This document shows, one piece after another, positions 1 to 7,825 of a DNA stretch of 64,000 bases; within the stretch, counting starts at the first letter, position 1; each line of letters starts with the position of its first letter. Made by a program: the position numbers and the translations under genes. The notes under the pieces were generated by a model, which worked only from the letters and a program-made list of their open reading frames with translations, did no database searches and was not told where the DNA came from. Source of the stretch: an uncultured Lachnospiraceae bacterium (lineage in GTDB: Bacteria > Bacillota > Clostridia > Lachnospirales > Lachnospiraceae); the NCBI GenBank assembly GCA_910579935.1, contig CAJTVQ010000019.1, forward strand, positions 1 to 64,000, given 5' to 3'.

Positions 1-159
1 CTGAATGGCAACTGCTTTGCTGCCGGAATCTGGGTTCATTGCATTGCCCGGTATACTGCGCAGGTTTGGGGCTGCACAGGATATCACGTCTGTCTCATAC
101 CAGGAGGCTTCCTCCAGTACCTTCTCCGTATTGTCATCCCTGAAAACAGTGACCTTTAT
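1..159 (-). pseudogene. TIGR02452 (microbial PARG-like) fragment, 5' end missing
   Basis: The minus strand stays open from 159 to the window edge. It reads a stretch containing VTVFRDDN, ETDVISCAAPNLR and NAMNPDSGSKAVA. The CAAPNLR block followed by an N-rich segment resembles the interior of TIGR02452 proteins, which carry a microbial poly(ADP-ribose) glycohydrolase-type macrodomain. A stop lies just upstream in this frame (160-162), and the N-terminal part of the family is absent. The integrase frame runs into this segment and ends at 134, so the two genes are joined out of frame. The rest of the gene lies beyond the left edge. The family call rests on this short segment only; a deletion or a rearrangement would explain the join. 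Confidence 0.55.
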
Positions 160-793
160 CTACATTATCCCAAAGAATCATCAACTCATCATTAGAAAAA
201 ATAGTAACGCTCTTTTTCTCCCTTTTCTTCTTTTCTTTTATTTCTTTAGACACTTCAAAATTCCTTGCATAATTTGTTTTTACGATATCGTATCTTACCG
301 CATAATCGAACATCAGGTTAAACACTGATTTCATACGCGCCTTGACACATGCACTCGCGTTTCTTTTCTTACCTTTGTCTTTCCCCCTGTCTGATATTAT
401 ATACGCATCTTCCAGACATCCTTCAAGATGCCTTACACGAATATCTCGAACCTTCATCTTATAAATCAGATGCATATAACGATAAGCAGACATAATTGTG
501 CGAACAGACGATACCCCTGACAAAGTAGCAAAGTAGTATTCTGACCATTCTTTATATAACTCCTCAAAAGTCATATCTTTATTGCCAATATTATATGGGT
601 CATCAAGATACTCATTCAGGGCTTCCTCCGCCTTCCGCCTTGACGGGTAATATCCAAGCGTCTTAATAATCTGTTTTGACTTTCCAGTCGCCTCATTCAT
701 TTCCCACCCTACAGTAATTCTCACACGCCAGGGATTACGCCTGCCTTTTTCTTTCATCTTAAACACATGGCCAGTTCCATTCGCACGTCTCAT
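134..793 (-). pseudogene. Truncated tyrosine-type integrase
   Basis: N-terminal half of a phage/ICE-type tyrosine recombinase. Residues 1-65 form a basic arm-binding domain (GTGHVFKMKEKGRRNPWRVR, then SRRKAEEALNEYL). Residues 70-170 form the SAM-like core-binding domain (TFEELYKEWSEYY, then KARMKSVFNLMFDYAV). The reading ends just after FSNDELMILWDNVDK, where the catalytic domain should begin. The Arg, His-x-x-Arg and Tyr catalytic residues are therefore all missing, and the enzyme cannot recombine DNA. The last six residues (GHCFQG) come from the fused TIGR02452 segment in the wrong frame. The start is the ATG at 793, with GGGAGG eight bases upstream. Full-length relatives are about 380-420 residues. 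Confidence 0.8.
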
Positions 794-940
794 ACCCAAT
801 ACCTCCCAAAAATATTTTAAAAATGTAAACTTCTATTATTTATGGCTGACATTGCCAATGCACTCACGAAAAACAAATCTTACCATATGAAAGCATTCTT
901 TGACACATCTGAAGCACCTGAACACCACATGAGGCAAAAG

Positions 941-962
941 TGTGTCTTGTATGTGTCTTGTA
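941..962. repeat. Tandem 11-bp repeat upstream of the integrase
   Basis: TGTGTCTTGTA occurs twice back to back (941-951 and 952-962), with a related CAGGTCTTG just after. It lies between the integrase start and the terminator of the neighbouring chromosomal gene. That is where arm-type integrase sites and an attachment site are expected. The attachment-site role is inference, because no matching copy at the other end of an element is visible here. Confidence 0.5.
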
Positions 963-975
963 CAGGTCTTGCCCA

Positions 976-1022
976 TAAAAAAAAGAGGGCTAACCAAACC
1001 ATCTCCTGGCTTGGTTAACCCC
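976..1022 (-). terminator. Intrinsic terminator after the GGGtGRT gene
   Basis: On the minus strand, GGGTTAACCAA pairs with TTGGTTAGCCC (one mismatch) around a 13-base loop and is followed by eight T. It begins about 18 bases after the stop codon of the 1040-2050 gene and marks the end of the stable chromosomal block before the mobile-element remnant. Confidence 0.85.
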
Positions 1023-1039
1023 CAAAATACGGGCTTTTC

Positions 1040-2050
1040 TTAGAATTTACCTTCCTTAGCGGCTTCCTCAATCGAAACTGCCACAGCCACAGTCATACCA
1101 ACCATCGGGTTATTACCTGCGCCGATCAGTCCCATCATTTCCACATGAGCCGGAACGGAAGAAGAACCTGCGAACTGCGCATCGGAGTGCATACGTCCCA
1201 TGGTATCCGTCATACCATAAGAAGCCGGGCCTGCTGCCATATTATCCGGATGAAGCGTACGTCCCGTACCGCCGCCGGACGCCACGGAAAAGTATTTCTT
1301 GCCCTGCTCGTTGCATTCCTTCTTGTATGTACCTGCAACGGGATGCTGGAATCTGGTCGGGTTGGTGGAGTTACCCGTAATGGAAACGTCTACCCCTTCC
1401 TTATGCATGATCGCAACACCTTCGCAGACATCGTTTGCACCATAGCAGTTAACCTTTGCACGGAGTCCTTCGGAATAAGATTTCCGGAATACTTCCTTTA
1501 CCGTATTCGTATAAGGATCATACTCTGTCTCTACAAAAGTAAATCCGTTGATCCTGGAAATAACCTGTGCCGCATCTTTTCCAAGACCGTTCAGGATAAC
1601 TCTTAAGGGTTTCTGGCGAACTTTGTTTGCCTTCTCTGCAATACCAATCGCACCTTCTGCTGCTGCAAAGGATTCATGACCTGCCAAAAAGCAGAAGCAC
1701 TCTGTTTCTTCTTCCAAAAGCATCTTGCCCAGATTACCATGGCCAAGACCTACCTTACGTGTATCTGCAACGGAACCGGGGATACAGAAAGCCTGAAGGC
1801 CCTCGCCGATTGCTGCCGCTGCGTCTGCCGCTTTTCTGCAGTCCTTTTTGATCGCGATCGCAGCGCCTACGATATATGCCCAGCAGGCATTTTCAAAACA
1901 GATAGGCTGGATGCCTTTAATCTGGTCGTAAACATTAAGGCCCGCATCCTTTGTGATTTTCTCAGCTTCTTCGATAGAAGAGATTCCGTAGCTGTTCAGC
2001 ACAGAATTTATTTTATCAATTCTTCTTTCATATGATTCAAATAATGCCAT
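1040..2050 (-). CDS. GGGtGRT protein
   Basis: A 336-residue soluble protein carrying the signature GGGTGRT at residues 259-265, which names the family. No enzymatic function is established. Visible features are an early Cys-containing segment (QPICFENACWAY, about 48-59), a CFCFLAGHESFAA segment near 118-130, and a glycine/alanine-rich C-terminus ending in VGMTVAVAVSIEEAAKEG. It has no signal peptide or membrane segment. It starts 16 bases after the NifU-like scaffold gene, with AGGAGG before its ATG, so the two are almost certainly one operon. The conserved pairing suggests a role in Fe-S or metal cofactor handling, but that is inference. The family assignment is secure. Confidence 0.9.
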   Translation of the reverse strand: MALFESYERRIDKINSVLNSYGISSIEEAEKITKDAGLNVYDQIKGIQPICFENACWAYIVGAAIAIKKDCRKAADAAAAIGEGLQAFCIPGSVADTRKVGLGHGNLGKMLLEEETECFCFLAGHESFAAAEGAIGIAEKANKVRQKPLRVILNGLGKDAAQVISRINGFTFVETEYDPYTNTVKEVFRKSYSEGLRAKVNCYGANDVCEGVAIMHKEGVDVSITGNSTNPTRFQHPVAGTYKKECNEQGKKYFSVASGGGTGRTLHPDNMAAGPASYGMTDTMGRMHSDAQFAGSSSVPAHVEMMGLIGAGNNPMVGMTVAVAVSIEEAAKEGKF

Positions 2051-2066
2051 CTTTTAAGTCCTCCTA

Positions 2067-2759
2067 TTATTCTTCTCTCGGATCGATAATCTTAACAGCA
2101 TCCGCTACGCGGCCGTACTGGCCTTTTGCTTTTTCCCATGCAGTGTTCGGATCATCACCCTTTTTGATGAAATCTGTCATTTTGCCGAGGCTTACGAACT
2201 GGTAACCGATAATCTGGTCATCTGCATCCAGTGCAATACCTGTTACATATCCTTCAGCCATTTCAAGATAACGGGGACCTTTCTTTAAAGTGCCGTACAT
2301 CGTACCAACCTGGCTTCTCAGTCCTTTTCCAAGGTCTTCCAGACCCGCACCAACAGGAAGTCCGTCTTCGGAAAATGCACTCTGGCTTCTTCCGTATACA
2401 ATCTGTAAGAACAGTTCTCTCATGGCAGTATTGATCGCGTCACATACAAGGTCCGTATTCAATGCCTCCATCACTGTTCTGCCCGGTAAGATCTCCGCTG
2501 CCATCGCTGCGGAATGGGTCATGCCGGAACATCCGATGGTCTCAACCAATGCTTCCTGAATGATACCCTCCTTTACATTCAATGTAAGCTTGCAGGCGCC
2601 CTGCTGAGGAGCACACCAGCCTACACCGTGTGTTAAACCGGAAATATCCTTTACTTCCTTAACCTTTACCCAGTTTGCTTCTTCCGGGATAGGCGCACAG
2701 CCGTGATTGACACCCTGTGCTACTGTACACATTTCTTCAACTTCCTTTGAATAAATCAT
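2067..2759 (-). CDS. NifU-like Fe-S cluster scaffold protein
   Basis: A 230-residue protein with a NifU N-terminal-type scaffold fold. Scaffold proteins assemble [2Fe-2S] or [4Fe-4S] clusters on cysteines and pass them to target proteins. Cysteines sit in WCAPQQGACKL (about 48-58), TIGCSGMTHSAAMAAE (about 75-90) and LVCDAINTAM, matching the scaffold pattern with its own spacing. This is a larger, distinct subfamily from the short IscU at 40977-41417, so the window holds two scaffolds. It leads the operon with the GGGtGRT gene. AAAGGAG lies seven bases before its ATG. Its specific client is unknown; the partner gene is the only clue. Confidence 0.85.
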   Translation of the reverse strand: MIYSKEVEEMCTVAQGVNHGCAPIPEEANWVKVKEVKDISGLTHGVGWCAPQQGACKLTLNVKEGIIQEALVETIGCSGMTHSAAMAAEILPGRTVMEALNTDLVCDAINTAMRELFLQIVYGRSQSAFSEDGLPVGAGLEDLGKGLRSQVGTMYGTLKKGPRYLEMAEGYVTGIALDADDQIIGYQFVSLGKMTDFIKKGDDPNTAWEKAKGQYGRVADAVKIIDPREE

Positions 2760-2871
2760 GTGAAAACTCCTTTCAATATGTAACTTGTGAATATTTTATC
2801 ATAATCGCATGTATATTTTCGCACATTTTTTACAAAAAATCTAGTACCTTTCCAAATATTATAAGAAATTT

Positions 2872-4983
2872 TTATATTTTTTTGTACTTCTTTAGAAAAA
2901 CCTCCAGCTCTTCCAGCGGAACCGCAGGACTGTACAGATACCCCTGATAAATATAGCAGCCCAGACCTTCCAGAATCTCCTTCTGTTTCTCCGTTTCCAC
3001 ATATTCCGCTATGATCTCATAATGCAGGGACAGCGACAGCTGATGGATTCCCTCTATGATGTTCCTGGAACGCTCATTTTCCGTTACCTGTTTTACCAGA
3101 CTGCCGTCCAGTTTCACCGCCTCAAATTCATTGTTCTGCAGATACTGCATGGAACTGTGGCCCATTCCGAAATCGTCCATATGGAAAACGATTCCGGCCT
3201 TCCGCAGTCTTTTCATCCGGTCCGATATGGTTCCGGAAGTAGACAGCGCCATCTGCTCCGTTATCTCCAGACACATGATACAGTCTCCGAAATCATACCG
3301 CTCCAGTATTTCCTCTACCCTCGCACAAAATGTTTCCGATTCAAACTGAGCCGGCAGAATATTGACAGCCATATGCATGAGGTTCATTTGCTTCGATAAA
3401 TGTTCCAAATCCTGCGCCGCCTTTTCAATCAGTGCAATGCCAAAATCATCCAGCATGTCGTTCTGCCTTGCCAGTTCGATGACCATGGGGGGATACATAT
3501 ATCCTGCGATCGGATGCTTCCAACGTAACAAGGCCTCCACGCCGTAGACAGAATCCTGGTTGGTAATCTGGGGTTGATAGAACGTCTGAATTTCCCCTTT
3601 CCCGATTGCTTCCGCCAAATCCTGCGTCAGTGTCCTTGCGCACTCCCGCTTAACCTTCGGGCCTTTCTTAAAATTAATGATTTCGCCGCGCTCCTCGCAG
3701 GCCATCATTTCTTTCTTTAATTTTTTGATGTTATTTTTTAGCATCTTCTCGTCATGTTCTTCCGCCCACTTAAGAAACGGCATATAAATTGCCGTCCCCA
3801 TTACCAAAAGCACGATCTGCAGAATACTTCCCGCTATACTTCCGGTGCAGAGATATCCGCTGAAAATAACCGGTGTGGTCCATCCCACCTGCACCGACGG
3901 AATGGGAACCAATCCCAAATACATGCTGATGGCACTAACCGTCAGCTGTGCCAGCGGAACCAGTACAAAAGGGATGATCATGATCGGGTTCAGCACCACC
4001 GGGAGCCCGAACAGAACAATCTCATTGATATTAAAGACCGCAGGCAGGATGGCTGCCTTAAACAGCGTCCTGTCCTTTTTGTTTTTCCGGAAACAGAGGG
4101 CTGCCAGCAGGCAAAGCGTGGAACCGCTTCCGCCCATCAATGTAAACACATCCAGAAAAGTCTTCGTAAACATGGGAATATTTCCCGAAACCATACCGTC
4201 TGTAAATGCTTTTTCAAACATTTCCGTAGATACGATATGGAGCATATCGCTGCCGTGTATCCCAAAAAACCATAAAGTCTGCGAAAGGAAAATATATACC
4301 GCTGCGCCAGGCCCTCCTGTCCCGATGACCTGAAACAGCCTCACCAGCATCCGCGAACCGATGTTCTGCAGGTTTGTTTCCACACCGCAAAGCGCCAGCG
4401 TCAGCCGCAGCAGGGCCCAAAGCAGGACAACGCACACAATGGGCAGTATTGCCTCTACCGTATTGCGGAAATCCACATCTACCCCTGCCTGATACTTATT
4501 CCGGATATACCGCTTATATACCTTCCGTACATTCCGAAAAACCGCACAGCTTAGGATTGTGATCAGAATACCCGTAAACAGCCAGGTGGCTTCAAACACC
4601 GAATAGGAAATCCCTCCGTCTCCTTCCTGTACAAAAACCATATAGGAAACAAGGCTGGTCAACATGTAAAAGCCCGGTTCTGTCTCATCCACCTGACAGG
4701 CATAGCTGTAACTTACGGTCAGGATCACAAATAATGTAACCGATCCCATGGAGGCATTATATACCCACAAAATTGCCTGATATACCATGCCGCTCCCCAC
4801 TTCCCGTATCCACATCTGATATGCCTCTACCGGAAAAGAAGTCATCAGTACACAGAAAGAACCGAGAATAAAAAACGGGATGCAAAGAACTAGTCCTCTC
4901 CGCAGGGCTATTATGAAGTCATTGTTTTCCATCCGTTCTGCCAAATTCGTCTTATCTTTTTTCTCTTGCTTTACTTCGTCCAT
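2872..4983 (-). CDS. PTS EIIC membrane domain fused to EAL phosphodiesterase
   Basis: A 703-residue two-part protein. Residues 25-410 are a lactose/cellobiose-type PTS EIIC membrane domain with about ten hydrophobic spans and the EIIC signature WFFGIHGSDM (238-247). A charged linker (410-450) leads to a cytoplasmic EAL domain (about 455-700), which hydrolyses c-di-GMP to pGpG. Its metal and catalytic residues look intact: EAL at 483-485, LEITE at 572-576, DDFG at 603-606, KLD at 624-626, the Glu of EYVET at 660 and QGY at 680. No EIIA or EIIB partner is nearby, so the EIIC part may sense rather than transport sugar. That is inference. It is likely a sugar-responsive c-di-GMP phosphodiesterase. 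Confidence 0.88.
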   Translation of the reverse strand: MDEVKQEKKDKTNLAERMENNDFIIALRRGLVLCIPFFILGSFCVLMTSFPVEAYQMWIREVGSGMVYQAILWVYNASMGSVTLFVILTVSYSYACQVDETEPGFYMLTSLVSYMVFVQEGDGGISYSVFEATWLFTGILITILSCAVFRNVRKVYKRYIRNKYQAGVDVDFRNTVEAILPIVCVVLLWALLRLTLALCGVETNLQNIGSRMLVRLFQVIGTGGPGAAVYIFLSQTLWFFGIHGSDMLHIVSTEMFEKAFTDGMVSGNIPMFTKTFLDVFTLMGGSGSTLCLLAALCFRKNKKDRTLFKAAILPAVFNINEIVLFGLPVVLNPIMIIPFVLVPLAQLTVSAISMYLGLVPIPSVQVGWTTPVIFSGYLCTGSIAGSILQIVLLVMGTAIYMPFLKWAEEHDEKMLKNNIKKLKKEMMACEERGEIINFKKGPKVKRECARTLTQDLAEAIGKGEIQTFYQPQITNQDSVYGVEALLRWKHPIAGYMYPPMVIELARQNDMLDDFGIALIEKAAQDLEHLSKQMNLMHMAVNILPAQFESETFCARVEEILERYDFGDCIMCLEITEQMALSTSGTISDRMKRLRKAGIVFHMDDFGMGHSSMQYLQNNEFEAVKLDGSLVKQVTENERSRNIIEGIHQLSLSLHYEIIAEYVETEKQKEILEGLGCYIYQGYLYSPAVPLEELEVFLKKYKKI

Positions 4984-5027
4984 ACTTTATATTCCATCAC
5001 TGATTGTCATAACATCCGTATGACTGA

Positions 5028-5699
5028 TTATTGGTTTTCCTTTGTCACAATATTTTCTTTATCTTTATAGATACTGTTCGGAGGAATATAACCTCTTACG
5101 CAGGAAGTGGGATATACATTCGACCTTCTTCCGATTACCGTTCCCGGATTCAGTACGGAATTACATCCGACTTCCACTTCGTCCCCCAGCATGGTGCCGA
5201 ATTTCTTCAGTCCGGTCTCATAACATTCCGTTCCCGCCTTTACCACTACCAGCGTCTTGTCACTCTTTACATTGGAAGTGATGGAGCCTGCCCCCATATG
5301 CGCCTTGTAGCCCAGTATACTGTCGCCCACATAATTGTAATGCGGCACCTGCACTTTATTAAAAAGAACCACATTCTTCAGTTCGGTGGAATTTCCTACC
5401 ACCGCACCCTTTCCTACGATGGCATTTCCCCTGATAAATGCACAATGGCGTATTTCCGCCTCTTCATCGATAATGGCCGGCCCGTTGATACAGGCGCTCG
5501 GATATACCTTTGCACTTTTGGCCACCCATACGTTTTCTCCTCTTTTTTCATAAATCTCTTCCGGCAGGCTGCTTCCCAGTTTCACGATAAAAGCCCCGAT
5601 ATGCGGAAGCGCTTCCCAGGGGTAGTCCGCCCCCTCCAGCAATTCTGCTGCTATGGTCTCTGACAAAGTATAAAGATTCCTGATTTTCAACTGTTCCAT
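5028..5699 (-). CDS. Left-handed beta-helix (hexapeptide repeat) protein
   Basis: A 223-residue protein dominated by hexapeptide repeats (about 60-215), with short isoleucine/valine-led turns such as AIIDEEAEIRHCAFIRGNAI and SVLNPGTVIGRRSNV. This is the left-handed parallel beta-helix seen in GlmU C-termini and sugar acyltransferases. The N-terminus (LYTLSETIAAELL, then YPWEALPHIGAFIVKLG) resembles the short leader in UDP-GlcNAc pyrophosphorylase-like proteins that lack a full nucleotidyltransferase domain. The substrate is unknown. The start is the ATG at 5699, with AGGAGGAG just upstream; an in-frame ATG at 5729 would overlap topB and lacks such a site. It follows topB by 26 bases and probably shares its transcript. 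Confidence 0.75.
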   Translation of the reverse strand: MEQLKIRNLYTLSETIAAELLEGADYPWEALPHIGAFIVKLGSSLPEEIYEKRGENVWVAKSAKVYPSACINGPAIIDEEAEIRHCAFIRGNAIVGKGAVVGNSTELKNVVLFNKVQVPHYNYVGDSILGYKAHMGAGSITSNVKSDKTLVVVKAGTECYETGLKKFGTMLGDEVEVGCNSVLNPGTVIGRRSNVYPTSCVRGYIPPNSIYKDKENIVTKENQ

Positions 5700-5725
5700 T
5701 TCTTTCTCCTCCTGACTTTTATTAA

Positions 5726-7807
5726 TCAACCCGTTCCCTTCGTCTGTCTGTAATTTTTCGCCGCGTCCTCAAACCGCTGATATAAAAATGCCTGATTTCC
5801 CATCTGTTTTACAATGTTGGTCCGTCTGGACACAAAATCATCCAGCTTGCGCATGTATTCTTCTTCGGTGATATTCCCTTCCGCCACCAGCGTCAGTCCT
5901 TTCTCCCAGCTTGCGGTAAGCGCCGGATCCAGCAGCGGTTTTATGGAGCCCGCTACCACCTCGTAAACCATTTCTCCCATCAGGGTCGGCGTAATGATCT
6001 GGGTTTTCTTATTCAGTGCAAGATATTGAATATTCACCAGCTTTTTCAATATTTCTGCCCTTGTGGCGGAAGTCCCGATGCCGCTGCCCTTAATCTGCGC
6101 TCTCAGCTCTTCATCCTCTATGAACTGTCCTGCGTTTTCCATGGTCAGAATCATCGTTCCCGAATTGTAGCGCTTCGGCGGAGAGGTTTCCCCCTCCTTG
6201 ATATCCAGCCGCTTTAAAAGAAGCGTTTCCCCCTTCTTCAGCCGCTGCACCATGGCGATGAACTCCGGGTCCTTTGTATTCGCAGTCCCCTCATCCGGAT
6301 TTCCGTCTTCCCCTCCGTCTTTCCCTTCCGCTCCGTCTTTTTCATTATATGCCCTGTTTGACCCCCGGTTTTCCTCCTTTTTCTTTGCAAAAGAATATTC
6401 CACAACTTTCAGATATCCCTCTTCTTCCAAAACCTTAAAACCGGTAAAAAACTTTTCATCTTTCAAAGCGGCTGTCAGTGAAATCTTCCGGTATACTGCC
6501 GCCGGATAAAAAATGCTTAAAAAACGTCTGGCAATGAGTTCATATACTTTCGCTGCCGTAGGATTCAGTCCGCCTAAACCATTCAGTCCCTGCCCGGTAG
6601 GAATAATGGCATAGTGATCGGTAATCTGCTTATCATTCACATATCTCGTCTTCGCGATATTCTTATGAAAACCGCCGGACAGAATTTCATCTGCAAAAGG
6701 AGCCGCCGGCGCATATCCCCGCAGACCGCCGATATTCTTCTGAATCTCCTTTGCAACCGCCGTAGACAATACTCTCGCATCGGTCCTCGGATAAGTCGTC
6801 ATCTTTTTTTCATATAATTCCTGTACGATGCGCAGCGTTTCATCCGGACTGATCTTAAAGTATTTGGAGCAGTCATTCTGCAGTTCCGCCAGATTATATA
6901 AAAGAGGCGGATTCTTTGTTTCCTTTTTCTTCTCAATGGCTTCCACCACCGGAACCGCTTCCGGTTCCTCCAACAGATGGGCGATCAGCTCCTCCGCTGT
7001 CTTCTTCTCTTTAAATCCGTTTTCTTTGTACAAAAAAGGCGAATTATAATATTTAGTTCCTTCTACCGATTTCCACTCACAGTCAAAAACCTTTCCGTCC
7101 GCTTCCACACCCGCCACTACACGATAAAACGGAGTCTTCACAAACTCCCGGATTTCCCGCTCCCTGTTTACTACCATTCCAAGCACGCAGGTCATCACCC
7201 TGCCTACCGAAACTACCGCCCGCTCCGCCTTCAAATAGGACTTTATGGAATCCCCGTACTTCAGTGTAAGCACGCGGGAAAAGTTAATTCCCATCAGATA
7301 ATCTTCTTTTGCCCTCAAATATGCGGCAGAACACAGGTTATCATAATCGGACAGATCCTTCGCTTCCCTTATTCCGCGCAGAATTTCCTCTTCCGTCTGG
7401 GAATCGATCCAGACACGCCTCCGCTGCTTTCCCGTCACATGGGCCTGCTGTTCCACCAGACGGTAAATATATTCGCCTTCCCGTCCTGAGTCCGTACAGA
7501 CATATATCGTCTCCACATCCGCCCGGTTCAGCAGTCCGCTGACGATCTCAAACTGCTTCTTTACATTTTCAATGACTTCGTATTTGAACTGCTTTGGAAT
7601 AAAAGGCAGTGTCGCCAGCGACCAGCGCTTGTATTTTGCATCATATACTTCCGGATAACTCATCGTTACCAGATGCCCCACGCACCATGTAACCACCGCC
7701 TCCTCCGACTCCATGTAACCGTCCCGGCTGCTCATATTCAGTTTTAACGCTTTTGCGAATTCCCTTGCCACACTGGGCTTTTCTGCAATAAATAAGTTTT
7801 TTCCCAT
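5726..7807 (-). CDS. topB: Type IA DNA topoisomerase III
   Basis: A 693-residue topoisomerase that passes single DNA strands and helps decatenate and resolve recombination intermediates. The TOPRIM domain opens with LFIAEKPSVAREFA (residues 5-18). The active-site segment TTYPRTD (about 340) carries the nucleophilic tyrosine, and GIGTSATRAEI near 580 belongs to the central domain. The acidic TOPRIM motif reads CTDSGREGEY (about 108-117), with Gly where the second Asp of DxDxE usually sits. A low-complexity Lys/Glu/Gly/Asp insert spans about residues 470-510. No C-terminal zinc fingers are present. It is flanked at 18 bases by an AAA ATPase gene upstream and precedes the beta-helix gene. Confidence 0.92.
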   Translation of the reverse strand: MGKNLFIAEKPSVAREFAKALKLNMSSRDGYMESEEAVVTWCVGHLVTMSYPEVYDAKYKRWSLATLPFIPKQFKYEVIENVKKQFEIVSGLLNRADVETIYVCTDSGREGEYIYRLVEQQAHVTGKQRRRVWIDSQTEEEILRGIREAKDLSDYDNLCSAAYLRAKEDYLMGINFSRVLTLKYGDSIKSYLKAERAVVSVGRVMTCVLGMVVNREREIREFVKTPFYRVVAGVEADGKVFDCEWKSVEGTKYYNSPFLYKENGFKEKKTAEELIAHLLEEPEAVPVVEAIEKKKETKNPPLLYNLAELQNDCSKYFKISPDETLRIVQELYEKKMTTYPRTDARVLSTAVAKEIQKNIGGLRGYAPAAPFADEILSGGFHKNIAKTRYVNDKQITDHYAIIPTGQGLNGLGGLNPTAAKVYELIARRFLSIFYPAAVYRKISLTAALKDEKFFTGFKVLEEEGYLKVVEYSFAKKKEENRGSNRAYNEKDGAEGKDGGEDGNPDEGTANTKDPEFIAMVQRLKKGETLLLKRLDIKEGETSPPKRYNSGTMILTMENAGQFIEDEELRAQIKGSGIGTSATRAEILKKLVNIQYLALNKKTQIITPTLMGEMVYEVVAGSIKPLLDPALTASWEKGLTLVAEGNITEEEYMRKLDDFVSRRTNIVKQMGNQAFLYQRFEDAAKNYRQTKGTG

Positions 7808-7825
7808 CCGTGCTCCGCTTTCGGT

